Source: an uncultured Bacteroides sp.
Lineage (GTDB): Bacteria > Bacteroidota > Bacteroidia > Bacteroidales > Bacteroidaceae
Length of the DNA stretch: 39,302 bases
Direction: 5' to 3'
Assembly: GCA_900553815.1 (NCBI GenBank)
Contig: USEY01000029.1
Coordinates: 1 to 39,302, forward strand
The notes under the pieces are model-generated. The model saw only the letters and a list, made by a program, of their open reading frames with translations. It did not search any database and had not been told where the DNA came from. Positions 7,174 to 15,021 of the stretch are shown piece by piece. Every line of letters begins with the position of its first letter. Position 1 is the stretch's first letter. The position numbers were made by a program, and so were the translations under genes.

Positions 7174-9504
7174 CTACATCCCCTTCGTGTAGACCACATA
7201 TCCATGTGCCGGCAGGCTGACACTGCCGGTCAGTGTCTCCGTCTCACCGGTCATGTAATTCGTCCAGTCGCCACCCTCGGCCGGCAGGCTGACATTGATG
7301 GCGGCATTGGTGAAGTTACCCATCACCATCAGCTTCTTGCCCGTCACGCTCTCTGAGTAGAGGATACGGCCATTGGCCCAGTTCGTCACAGCCACCTTCC
7401 ATGTGAAGGTACCCGTAGCATCGAACAGCTCGGGAGCAGCATTGCGCAGCTTGGCGAGGTGTACGTAGGTGTCGTGCACAGACTTGCGGTCGGCATCCTC
7501 CAGATACTCCCAGTGCAGGGGCTTCCGACCCGTACGGCCATTCTCTTCGATAGACACGTCATAGCCCATTTCGCCAAACTGCCATACCATCTTCGGCCCA
7601 GGCACGGTAAGGAAGAACGCTGCGTTCACCTCCAACTGGTCCATTCGGGTGGCCAGGTTGGTCTTAAAGTCATAGTTGCCATACGTCTTTTGCTTATACG
7701 ACACACGCTCCTCGTCGTGGCTCTCCATATAGCCCACCCAGGCAGGCTCCTTCTCATAGAGTGAGGTAAACGCACTCTGGTCTTCCCAGCCCATTCCACT
7801 CTGGCAGTATGCGTTGTTCATATTGCGCCACAGATGTAACCCCGCCTTTGCCAGTTCTGTCTCTTCCCGGCTATCGCAGAAGTGCTCAAGCACCACGAAG
7901 GCGTCTTCCTTAACCTCGCGGATAGCCTCGTAGTAGTCCTTCAGGATGGCCACGCGTGAGGCATCGTAGTTGCCCGCCGTAGCTTCCGTACTGCTCTGCT
8001 GTGTGAAGCCCTTGGTCAGGTCGAAGCGGAAGCCGTCTATATGATACTCCGTGAGCAGGTATTGCAGGTTGCGTTTTATGAACTTGCGTACCAGCGGACT
8101 CTCATGGTTGAAGTCATGGAACACACTGTAGGGGTGGGGGGCGTCTACATTAAAGTAGGGGTTGTTGCTCGCTGTCTTGTTGTTGGCAGCGTCCCAGTAG
8201 AGCTTGGCCAGCGGGCAGCTGCCTGTGGCATGGTTGTAGACCACGTCAAACAGTACGGCTATGCCTGCCTGGTGGCAGGCATCGATGAATTTCTTATACA
8301 TGCGGGGTGTGCCGTAGGCTTTGTCCAGGGCAAAGAAGAAGCAGGGATTGTACCCCCAGCTGTCGTTGCCATCGAACTCCTGCACCGGCATCAGTTCTAC
8401 GGCATTGATGCCAAGCGCCTTCAGATAGGGCAGTTTGGCCATCGCCCCTTCCAGGTCTCCCGTCTCCGTGAAGTCACGCAAGTGGAGCTCGTAGATGAGC
8501 ATGCTTTCGGCTGACGGCATCTGGAAGTCTGCTACCGCCCAGCTATACTGCTCCGGCTGCGTATTGAAGGTAGCCACTATGCCGCGCCCGTCCTTGGGGT
8601 AGGTGAGGCTCTCATCATACGTGCTCGCGGGGATATACTGGTCATTGTCCGGGTCAAGCACCTTGGTGGTGTAGGCATCGGCCAGGCGGATGGGGTCTTC
8701 TCCCTTCATGCCCACATAGTATTGGAAGGCATACTCACGCCCCGGTTCCAACCCCTTCAGGGTTATCCACCAGCAGCCCGCCTGCTCGTCGCGTGTCATC
8801 TGGCTATGCTCATCGTTGCTCAAGGTCCACTGGTTGAAGTCGCCTACCACGTGGGCATAGTCCTTGCGTTGCCCGTTCTTGTCCAGGTCATAGAGCACCA
8901 GGGTTACGGTGCTGGCATCAACCACGTTGATACCCTCTACCAATCCCTGCGGCATGGTGCCTGTCTTCACCTCACCGGGCTGGAAGCCCGTGTACACATT
9001 GTCCTTCACCGGGATAAACAGGTCTTCCTCCACGCCCTTCTTCGTACCGTCGGCGCTGCGGATAACCACACCCAGCTTCTGTACGGGCGTCTCCCCGCTG
9101 CCGAACCACTGGCGCACCGATGGCTGCAGTTTGATGCTCCACGTATTATCCTCTAGCCGCTCCATGCGGCACTTGTCCAGGTTCTCGTCCCATTCGGCCG
9201 GTACATAGAGCCATGTACCCTCGCTCACTACGCCCGTATGTATATACACTTCGCCCGTATAGCCTTTGAGTGCCGATGAGGCCGCTGCCTTGAAGTATAT
9301 GGTCAGCTCCTGGTCGGCGTCCGGTTCTTCCGGTATCCAGCTCAGTCCTTCGGGCACCTCCATGGGTTCCGGTTCAGGCTCCGGTTCGGGTTCCGGGGTC
9401 ACGGGATTATCATCGCTGCAAGCCGCCAGGCCCATCAGCAACACACATACACACGATAGTTGGAAAACGGAGAATAATCTCCACAGTTGTTTAAGGTCTT
9501 TCAT
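7174..9504 (-). CDS. GH13 alpha-amylase/pullulanase-type lipoprotein
   Basis: This 776-residue glycoside hydrolase acts on alpha-glucans. The start at 9504 is chosen because it gives a lipoprotein signal with LAAC (lipid Cys29), followed by SDD and a Pro-Glu repeat linker. Acidic residues after the cysteine favour surface display. Residues 50-310 hold beta-sandwich modules, including a CBM48-like segment with GDFNQW. The GH13 barrel runs from about 330 to 690: VVYNH (to H425), GFRFD with nucleophile D495, general acid E540 in VVLEHF, and HDE with D597. A small C-terminal beta domain ends the protein. Pullulanase and amylase cannot be separated by eye. No SusC/SusD genes adjoin it, so it is an isolated enzyme here. 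Confidence 0.9.
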   Translation of the reverse strand: MKDLKQLWRLFSVFQLSCVCVLLMGLAACSDDNPVTPEPEPEPEPEPMEVPEGLSWIPEEPDADQELTIYFKAAASSALKGYTGEVYIHTGVVSEGTWLYVPAEWDENLDKCRMERLEDNTWSIKLQPSVRQWFGSGETPVQKLGVVIRSADGTKKGVEEDLFIPVKDNVYTGFQPGEVKTGTMPQGLVEGINVVDASTVTLVLYDLDKNGQRKDYAHVVGDFNQWTLSNDEHSQMTRDEQAGCWWITLKGLEPGREYAFQYYVGMKGEDPIRLADAYTTKVLDPDNDQYIPASTYDESLTYPKDGRGIVATFNTQPEQYSWAVADFQMPSAESMLIYELHLRDFTETGDLEGAMAKLPYLKALGINAVELMPVQEFDGNDSWGYNPCFFFALDKAYGTPRMYKKFIDACHQAGIAVLFDVVYNHATGSCPLAKLYWDAANNKTASNNPYFNVDAPHPYSVFHDFNHESPLVRKFIKRNLQYLLTEYHIDGFRFDLTKGFTQQSSTEATAGNYDASRVAILKDYYEAIREVKEDAFVVLEHFCDSREETELAKAGLHLWRNMNNAYCQSGMGWEDQSAFTSLYEKEPAWVGYMESHDEERVSYKQKTYGNYDFKTNLATRMDQLEVNAAFFLTVPGPKMVWQFGEMGYDVSIEENGRTGRKPLHWEYLEDADRKSVHDTYVHLAKLRNAAPELFDATGTFTWKVAVTNWANGRILYSESVTGKKLMVMGNFTNAAINVSLPAEGGDWTNYMTGETETLTGSVSLPAHGYVVYTKGM

Positions 9505-9545
9505 GATATATATACTTAGAGTTATGTAAATTAACCGTCTTAAAA

Positions 9546-9577
9546 CTTGCTTTTCATGTTTCCTTTTTATATATTTG
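9546..9577 (+). promoter_or_regulatory. Promoter of the HU-like/DUF4469 gene
   Basis: CTTG at 9546-9549, a 20-base spacer and TATATTTG at 9570-9577 fit the Bacteroidales promoter pattern. The start near 9584 gives a leader of about 78 bases. The leader holds a small inverted repeat (CCCGGAG...CTCCGGG-like, 9613-9630). Confidence 0.6.
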
Positions 9578-9661
9578 TACACGAAGCCTCCAAGGTGCTT
9601 CACAGGTTTATCCCGGAGCCTGTAGTCCGGGAAAGGTTTAATCTTAAATCATAGTTTCACT

Positions 9662-10480
9662 ATGTCAACCAATCAGACTTTCGACAAGCTCATCAGCCTG
9701 ATGGCTTACACCAACAACCTGACACAGCAGGAAGGCGACTACTACCTGCGAGTAAAGACAATGCCCCGTAGCGTAGACCTTAAGGCCATAGCCCGCGAGG
9801 TAGCCGCACGCCTGGGTGGCAAGAACGAGGACGAGATATTCACCATCCTCAATGCTGCCGAGGCCGTGAAGTGCGACGCTGTCAGCAGCGGCTTCATTGT
9901 CAACACCCCCTTCTGCCTCGCCCAACCGGGTGCCAGTGGCAACGTACTGAAGACCGACCTCTCCAAGGCTGTTGACCGCAACCGGGTGAAGGTTTATGCC
10001 AACATCAGCATGGGTAGCGACCTGCGCAAGGCCCTGGAGTCTTGCCAGGTGGAGATATTCACCCAGCCTGCACCCGTAGGCCCTATTGTCAACGGAGCTT
10101 CCAGTGGCCAGTTCGAGGCCGACGGCACTACCCGTGCCCCGATAGCTGCCGGTGGCGTGCTCAACGTGGAGGGTGACAAGCTGAAGCTGGCGGGCGACTC
10201 TCCCGAGGTAGGTGTAACCCTTACCTCCGTCTCCGACCCGGATACCAGCTACTTCATCCCTCGCAACGCCATGCTTATCAACGAGCCTAAGCGGTTGATG
10301 TTCCTGCTGCCTGCCGAGGTGATGGAGGGTAGTTGGTATATTACTGTGACTACACAGTACAGTACCGCCAAGCAGACAGTTAAGGAGCCTCGTAGTTACA
10401 CCATGGATGTACCTTTTACCATCGGTGAGGCATCCACTCCTACCGACCCTGATGAGGGCGGTGGTGGCAGCATGGGCTGA
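9662..10480 (+). CDS. HU-like DNA-binding / DUF4469 domain protein
   Basis: This 272-residue protein matches the Bacteroidales DUF4469 family. Residues 1-125 resemble an HU/IHF-type fold, with the DLKAIAREVAARLG helix and the TILNAAEAVKCDAVSSGFIVNT segment. Residues 135-260 are the DUF4469 part, an Ig-like beta domain (VGPIVNGASSG ... RLMFLLPAEVMEGSWYITVTTQYS). The tail is Gly-rich. There is no signal peptide. The family is abundant in Bacteroidales but its role is not established; DNA binding is inferred from the N-terminal resemblance. Directly downstream lies an array of four 24-base palindromic repeats. It is transcribed from its own promoter, divergent from the GH13 gene. Confidence 0.85.
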   Translation: MSTNQTFDKLISLMAYTNNLTQQEGDYYLRVKTMPRSVDLKAIAREVAARLGGKNEDEIFTILNAAEAVKCDAVSSGFIVNTPFCLAQPGASGNVLKTDLSKAVDRNRVKVYANISMGSDLRKALESCQVEIFTQPAPVGPIVNGASSGQFEADGTTRAPIAAGGVLNVEGDKLKLAGDSPEVGVTLTSVSDPDTSYFIPRNAMLINEPKRLMFLLPAEVMEGSWYITVTTQYSTAKQTVKEPRSYTMDVPFTIGEASTPTDPDEGGGGSMG

Positions 10481-10504
10481 CCATACTTCCACCTGTCTTT
10501 TTTA

Positions 10505-10600
10505 ACCCCCTATAGGGGGTGTGGTAAGACCCCATATACAGGGTGTGGTAAGACCCCATATACGGGGTGTGGTAAGACCCCCTATAGGGGGTGTGTTTAG
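10505..10600. repeat. Four tandem 24-base units, each with a C/G-run palindrome
   Basis: The units are 10505-10528, 10529-10552, 10553-10576 and 10577-10600. The first and last contain the perfect palindrome CCCCCTATAGGGGG; the inner two carry CCCC-ATATA variants. A constant TGTGGTAAG (TGTGTTTAG in the last) links them. There are no spacers, so this is not a CRISPR array. It begins 24 bases after the DUF4469 stop codon. Confidence 0.9.
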
Positions 10601-10610
10601 ACCTCTTTCT

Positions 10611-10656
10611 TAGGTCGGGTGTTTATGTCCCTTTGGGGGGCTAATCACCCGACCTA
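10611..10656 (+). terminator. Hairpin after the 24-base array
   Basis: TAGGTCGGGTG (10611-10621) pairs perfectly with CACCCGACCTA (10646-10656) around a 24-base loop. It is followed by TTTACTG, without a long T-run, so termination is likely but not certain. Confidence 0.5.
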
Positions 10657-10767
10657 TTTACTGTCTCCCCAATCCTCTATCACAAATATAACTCTTAATC
10701 CTTACCCCCGTTCTCCTCTCCTCCTCATTTCCCGTTTCCTTCACAGCAAACGTTTGCGTATCCTCCT

Positions 10768-10960
10768 GCTCCCCTATGTAGGGGAGCTGCCCGCAGGGCT
10801 GAGGGGTACCGTCCGCGTCTTGCTCCTGCCTTGTTCCCATATCATTCTTTATACTTTTTTACCGTACCCCATCCCCCCTTCGGGGTACTTCCCCTATATA
10901 GGGGAAGAGCTTGATACCTGTTTTAGTATCATTCATTCCCCCCTCTCCTTGGGAGAGGGG
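10768..10960. repeat. Cluster of short GC-rich palindromic repeats
   Basis: Several different palindromes lie in this noncoding stretch: GCTCCCC-TATG-TAGGGGAGC-like at 10768-10787, a CTTCCCC/GGGGAAG palindrome at 10888-10907, and CCCCTCTCC-TT-G-GGAGAGGGG at 10940-10960. A further relative (CTCCCCTATGTGGGGG) is at 11177-11192. The 10940-10972 element is the type that, when translated, gives the LTPGPSPKERG peptide seen in many bacterial genomes. The remaining sequence from 10657 to 10932 holds no gene I can support. Confidence 0.75.
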
Positions 10961-11097
10961 CCGGGGGTGAGGCTTTGTTTCCCTTGCTCCTTCCTTTGGT
11001 GTTTCAAGGTCTTCTTGCCCAGCTTCTTGGCTTTCTCCCATGCCGCCTTGCGGGCTTCGTAGGCTTCGCGTTGTCTTTCTAAGTAGTTATCAGCCAT
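10933..11097 (-). CDS. Small basic conserved Bacteroidales protein with a repeat-derived C-terminus
   Basis: This 54-residue protein starts MADNYLERQREAYEARKAAW and is rich in Lys, Arg and Glu, predicted to be one helix. I recognise the MADNYLE start as a short, conserved Bacteroidales protein of unknown role. The start at 11097 is preferred to an in-frame upstream one at 11169, whose extra residues do not resemble the family. The last 13 or so residues (LTPGPSPKERGE) are encoded by the palindromic repeat at 10940-10972, so the native stop was probably lost when the repeat inserted or expanded. It is cytoplasmic, with no signal or membrane segment. No function can be given. Confidence 0.65.
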   Translation of the reverse strand: MADNYLERQREAYEARKAAWEKAKKLGKKTLKHQRKEQGKQSLTPGPSPKERGE

Positions 11098-11225
11098 AGT
11101 TCTAAGTATTATATCATTCTTTATTCGGTTCTTGTTCTGTTGGTTGCAGCTTTCCTCTGCTTTGCGCATGCTGCTGCTCCCCTATGTGGGGGACGAGGTC
11201 TATTGTTTATCACGCTTCGTCCGGT

Positions 11226-12896
11226 TCACGGCTCACTGCTTGCGGGTGAGGGGAGGGAGGTGATGCTCTTTATCTCCACCTCCTTGCCCGTCATGGGGTG
11301 CCTGAAGCGGATGGCGTCGGCATGCAGGTAGAGCCTGTCGGCGGGCTTGCCATACAGGCGGTCGCCGCTGATGGGGCAGCCCAGTCCCTGCGGGTGGGCG
11401 GCATGTACACGCAGCTGGTGGGTGCGCCCGGTGTGGGGGCTGAAGGCCACGAGGGTGCGCCCGTCGCGACGCTCCAGCACGCGGTAGAGGGTCAGGGCAG
11501 GCTTGCCGTGCACCTCGTCCACCCGTTGCCGGGGGCGGTCCAGCGGGTCGGGGCAGAGGGGCAGGCTGATGGTGCCGCCGGCTGCCTGCACGGTGCCGTC
11601 CAGCCAGGCCAGGTATTGCTTCTCAACCCGGCGCTGCTCGAAGAGCCGTTGCAACAGCCGTTGCACCTCCGCCGACTTGGCCAGCAGCACGAGGCCCGAT
11701 GTCTCCATGTCCAGCCGGTGCACCACGAGCAGTTCCTCCTGCCGTCCGCGTGCCTCGGCCACCAGTTGCGCCAAGGCTCGTGCGCCGCCCTTGCCGGGCA
11801 CGGTCAGCATGCCGCTCGGCTTGTCCACGGCCAGCAGCCATTCATCTTCGTAGACCACGGGCACCGCCTGCTCCTCCTGCCTGCGTGCCAAGGTCTCCAT
11901 GGGGTTGGGGTCTACCTGCAACCCTTGCAGCATGTGTGCCAGGATGGGGCCGCACTTGCCTTGGCAGGCGGGGTAGTAGTGGCCGTGTTGGCGCACCTCG
12001 GCGCGGGGCGAGGCTCCCCACCAGAACTCCGCCATGCACACCGGCTGCCACCCGTTCAGGTAGGCCTGCTGCAGCAGCTTCGGGGCGGCACACTCGCCGG
12101 CACCTGCGGGGGGCAGGGTATGCCCGGCTTCCCGGAATATATCCAGCAGTCCGCGATCTTCCCCCCGTGCATTGAGCAGGCGGAAGCGGGTGAACAGCTC
12201 TGCCTGGAGGGCTGCCGAGCGGCTTTTCCGCTCTGCCTTCAGGCGGTCTATCTCGTCCTGCATCTGCTGCAGCGAGCGGCGCAGGGTGTCGGTGGCTTCG
12301 CGCAGGGCACGTTCGGTGCGTTTGTACTCCGCCTTCTGGTGCTGGCTTTGGCGCACCAGTGCCTGTGCTTCGTCGGGCGTCAGTCCGCCGGCTTCGCGCA
12401 GCTGCTGCCGCTGCTCGCGGGCAGCCTTCAGCTCCAGGCGCAGGCGGGTCAGTGTATCTTCGTCTTCCCGCTGTCGGCGGGCCAGTTGTTCTTTCAGCTC
12501 CCTGTACTCCGGTTCGGCCTCCAGCATGGCTATGCGTCGGTTGATGGCCTTTATCTGCTCTTCGCCTTCCTTGAAGAAGCCCCCCGGGCGGAGCAGGTCG
12601 AACACGGGCGGCACGAACCACGGCTGGCGGTTGCTGCCTGCCAGCAGGCCCGAGAAGGCGGCCAGGTAGGCCAGCTCCCCGTCGGGCAGGCGCACGATGA
12701 GCACGCCGAACATCTTGCCTCCGGCCAGTTCTGCCTGCCAGTCGGTGCGGCTGCTCAGGTAGTGCTGCACCTCGTCGGCTGCCAGCCGGCACAGGGGGTG
12801 TGGCTGGTAGCAGAAGGGGTAGGTAAAGCGCGGGGGCGGCATCAGGCCTTGGGCTGCCGGGGGCAGGGGGTGGAGTATGGAGTCGGGGGTATTCAT
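11226..12896 (-). CDS. RluA-family pseudouridine synthase with a long N-terminal coiled-coil extension
   Basis: This enzyme isomerises uridine to pseudouridine in RNA. The catalytic domain occupies about residues 345-545 of 556, with VVHRLDMETSGLVLLAKS carrying the catalytic Asp396, preceded by LLAVDKPSGMLTVPG and followed by GRTHQLRVHAAHP. Ordinary RluA proteins are near 220-330 residues. Here about 340 residues precede the domain: a globular part (1-110), a charged coiled coil (about 115-235), and a conserved-looking segment with Trp and Cys residues (LNGWQPVCMAEFWWG, CQGKCGP). Long forms like this occur in Bacteroidales. The RNA target cannot be read from sequence. Its start overlaps the end of the patatin gene by 4 bases, so the two are translationally coupled. 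Confidence 0.93.
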   Translation of the reverse strand: MNTPDSILHPLPPAAQGLMPPPRFTYPFCYQPHPLCRLAADEVQHYLSSRTDWQAELAGGKMFGVLIVRLPDGELAYLAAFSGLLAGSNRQPWFVPPVFDLLRPGGFFKEGEEQIKAINRRIAMLEAEPEYRELKEQLARRQREDEDTLTRLRLELKAAREQRQQLREAGGLTPDEAQALVRQSQHQKAEYKRTERALREATDTLRRSLQQMQDEIDRLKAERKSRSAALQAELFTRFRLLNARGEDRGLLDIFREAGHTLPPAGAGECAAPKLLQQAYLNGWQPVCMAEFWWGASPRAEVRQHGHYYPACQGKCGPILAHMLQGLQVDPNPMETLARRQEEQAVPVVYEDEWLLAVDKPSGMLTVPGKGGARALAQLVAEARGRQEELLVVHRLDMETSGLVLLAKSAEVQRLLQRLFEQRRVEKQYLAWLDGTVQAAGGTISLPLCPDPLDRPRQRVDEVHGKPALTLYRVLERRDGRTLVAFSPHTGRTHQLRVHAAHPQGLGCPISGDRLYGKPADRLYLHADAIRFRHPMTGKEVEIKSITSLPSPASSEP

Positions 12897-13780
12897 AAGT
12901 CGGTGTCGGGGTTGAGGGCAGGTTGGCCCGCAGGGTTATGGTAGGCCTCGCAGGCGGCTGCTGCGGCGCGGGTGCCCTCGTCGATGAGGGCGCGGGCACG
13001 GTTGAATTGCAGGAAGCCATAGCTGCGGGTGGGTATGTGTATCAGCAGGTCGGGGCGGTAGGCCTCTGCGGAGTGGCTGATGAGGCGCTGGATGACGCTG
13101 GTCAGGGCCTCTACCAGTATGTCCTTCTTGCCGCGGTGCACGATGGGGGTGCCTGCGGGCTTGTCGGTCTTGGTAGAGCAGGCTATGACGCCTATCAGGG
13201 TGTCGCCCTCCGTACGCTGCACGGCCGAGAGCGGCAGGGGGTTGTTGATGCCGCCGTCAATGAGCGTGATGCCCTCGTGGTAGACGGGGGTGAAGATGAA
13301 GGGCACGGCGATGGAGGCACGTATGGCCCGATGCAGGCTGCCCCGGGTGAAGCGGTACTCGCGGTCACCGTCGAGGTTGGTAGCGATGGCCGTGTAGGGC
13401 AGGGGCAGGTCCTCTATGTTGACGTCGGGTATGATGTCCAGCATCTTGCGCATGATGCGGTCACCCTTGATGAGTCCGGGCCTGGTCAGGGTGAAGTCCA
13501 TCAGCCCCAGTATGCGGCGCAGGTTGAGGGTGCACAGGAAGTCCTTGCACGCCTCCAGTCGCCCGGTTGCGTAGGCAGCACCTACCAGTGCTCCCATCGA
13601 GCTGCCGGCTATGGATGTTATCTGGAATCCCTGCCGCAGTATTTCCTCGATGGCACCTATGTGGGCTATGCCGCGTGCGCCTCCGGTGGAGAGCACGAGG
13701 GCGGCCTTCCTTCCGGTCGGGGCAGGCGTGTGGGGTTGCAGGGGGGCTTCCATGGCGGTATGTATCGGGGTCGGTTGCAT
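12893..13780 (-). CDS. Patatin-like phospholipase
   Basis: This 295-residue protein is a patatin-family serine hydrolase that would release fatty acids from lipids. The oxyanion motif STGGARG (31-37), nucleophile elbow GSSMG with Ser61, and DGG with the dyad Asp175 are all present, so it should be active. There is no clear signal peptide; the first 22 residues are Pro/His-rich and a second start at residue 10 is possible. It resembles the short bacterial RssA/YlbK-like group and lacks the outer-membrane barrel of longer patatins, so a cytoplasmic location is expected. It follows the ApbE gene by 13 bases and overlaps the RluA gene, forming a three-gene run. Confidence 0.93.
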   Translation of the reverse strand: MQPTPIHTAMEAPLQPHTPAPTGRKAALVLSTGGARGIAHIGAIEEILRQGFQITSIAGSSMGALVGAAYATGRLEACKDFLCTLNLRRILGLMDFTLTRPGLIKGDRIMRKMLDIIPDVNIEDLPLPYTAIATNLDGDREYRFTRGSLHRAIRASIAVPFIFTPVYHEGITLIDGGINNPLPLSAVQRTEGDTLIGVIACSTKTDKPAGTPIVHRGKKDILVEALTSVIQRLISHSAEAYRPDLLIHIPTRSYGFLQFNRARALIDEGTRAAAAACEAYHNPAGQPALNPDTDL

Positions 13781-13793
13781 GGGCTGGGCCGGG

Positions 13794-14819
13794 TTATGGC
13801 TGGGCTATGTACTGCTGCATGCCGGGGGTGGAGTAGGTCTGGTATCTGCCCTGTTCGTCGCTGTAGATGAGGTAGACGTCCAGCTCGGGGTGGCGGGCGG
13901 TGAACTCCTTGGCCTTGTCCAGCCCCATGACCATGAAGGCGGTGGCGTAGGCGTCGGCGCTCATGCAGTCGCGGGCAATGACGGTGGCCGACAGTATGCT
14001 GTGCTGTATGGGGTAGCCCGTGCGCGGGTCGACGGTGTGGGCGTACTTCTTACCGCCCTTGTAGTAGAAGTTGCGGTAATTGCCCGAGGTGGCGATGCCT
14101 GCGTCGGTGATTTGCAGTATCTCCTGCAGCTCCTGGTTGGTGGCCAGTGAATCGTCCACGGGCTTGTTGATGCCGATGCGCCAGGGCGTTTCCTTGGGGT
14201 TCAGGCCCCTTACCACTACCTCGCCGCCTATGTCCACCATGTAGTTCTTCACCCCCTTGCTGCTCAACAGCTGCGCTATGATGTCCACCGCGTAGCCCTT
14301 GGCTATGGCGCTGCAGGTAAACATGGTGCGCGGGTCTTGCTTAATCACCTTGCCCTGGGGCGAGAGAGACACCTTGCGGTAGCCTGTGAACTGCAGCAGG
14401 CTGTCTATCATGGCAGAGTCGGGGAAGGCTCCTTGCTTGAACCCGAACCCCCAGGCGTTGACAAGCTGGGCTACGGTGATGTCGAAGGCCCCGTCGGTCT
14501 GCACCGATACTTCCATGCTGCGGCGGAAGGCGTTAAGGAAGAGGGTGTCCGGTATGATGTCCTCACCCCGGTTGATGCGGGAGATGGTGGAGGTGTCGTT
14601 GAAGGGCGACAGTGACCCGTCGAAGCGTGCGAGCTCTGCCTCTATGTCTGCCTTGAGGCTGCTGTCGCACTGGTAGGTTATCTGGTAGATGGTGCCGAAT
14701 ACGAGGCCCTTGTCCGTCTGGTAGGGGGCGGGCTGGTTGTGGCGTGCAAGTATCCAGATGGTGGCGAGCAGCAGGAGGGCTACCCACCAGGCGTTGCGTA
14801 GGTTGGTCTTATTGTTCAT
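13794..14819 (-). CDS. apbE: FAD:protein FMN transferase (ApbE family)
   Basis: This 341-residue enzyme attaches FMN covalently to Thr/Ser residues of target flavoproteins such as the Na+-pumping NQR and RNF subunits. Residues 10-27 form an N-terminal hydrophobic anchor without a lipobox cysteine, consistent with an enzyme facing the periplasm. Family motifs are visible: FGTIYQITYQ, DGAFDITVAQLVNAWGF, the DIGGEVVVRG strand, and KYAHTVDPRTGYP near the C-terminus, with SADAYATAFMVMG after it. Neither NQR nor RNF genes are in the window. It heads a probable operon with the patatin and RluA genes and is set apart from mntP upstream by a large repeat. Confidence 0.95.
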   Translation of the reverse strand: MNNKTNLRNAWWVALLLLATIWILARHNQPAPYQTDKGLVFGTIYQITYQCDSSLKADIEAELARFDGSLSPFNDTSTISRINRGEDIIPDTLFLNAFRRSMEVSVQTDGAFDITVAQLVNAWGFGFKQGAFPDSAMIDSLLQFTGYRKVSLSPQGKVIKQDPRTMFTCSAIAKGYAVDIIAQLLSSKGVKNYMVDIGGEVVVRGLNPKETPWRIGINKPVDDSLATNQELQEILQITDAGIATSGNYRNFYYKGGKKYAHTVDPRTGYPIQHSILSATVIARDCMSADAYATAFMVMGLDKAKEFTARHPELDVYLIYSDEQGRYQTYSTPGMQQYIAQP

Positions 14820-14828
14820 GTCAGTAGT

Positions 14829-15021
14829 GATAAGTGGTTAGTGGTAAGTGGTATTATATCAGTGGTTAGCGGTAAGCGGTAAGTGGTAAGCAGCGGGAGT
14901 AGGGGTTTATCAGCGGTAAGTGGTAAGTGGTTAGCGGTTAGCAGTACGGGGGGATATTCACACCCTTTACTTACCACTAATCACTTACCGCTAACCGCTG
15001 ATATAAGTCACTAACCACTTA
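14829..15021. repeat. Large inverted repeat built from period-7 GTGGTTA/GCGGTAA units
   Basis: The left arm (14829-14890) is made of units such as AGTGGTT, AGCGGTA and AGTGGTA. The right arm (14969-15021) is largely its reverse complement and runs into the last codons of mntP (stop codon at 15011-15013). It is of the same sequence family as the tract at 6930-7173. It lies between two genes on the same strand, so it may end or reduce transcription from mntP before apbE. Confidence 0.75.

Noticed and set aside
9665..10492. 275-residue open frame antisense to the HU-like/DUF4469 gene
   Set aside because: Shadow of a high-confidence gene with its own promoter.
10505..10600. Possible CRISPR array
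   Set aside because: The 24-base units abut with no spacers, the unit itself is palindromic, and there are no cas genes. The same holds for the array at 28675-28794.
11298..12944. 548-residue open frame antisense to the RluA gene
   Set aside because: It is low-complexity (Gly, Gln, Leu-rich), has no recognisable motif, and is a by-product of the GC-rich codon use of the pseudouridine synthase on the other strand.
12923..13870. 315-residue open frame antisense to the patatin gene
   Set aside because: It has the Gly/Val-rich composition of a shadow frame and no motif; the minus-strand gene has a complete catalytic dyad.
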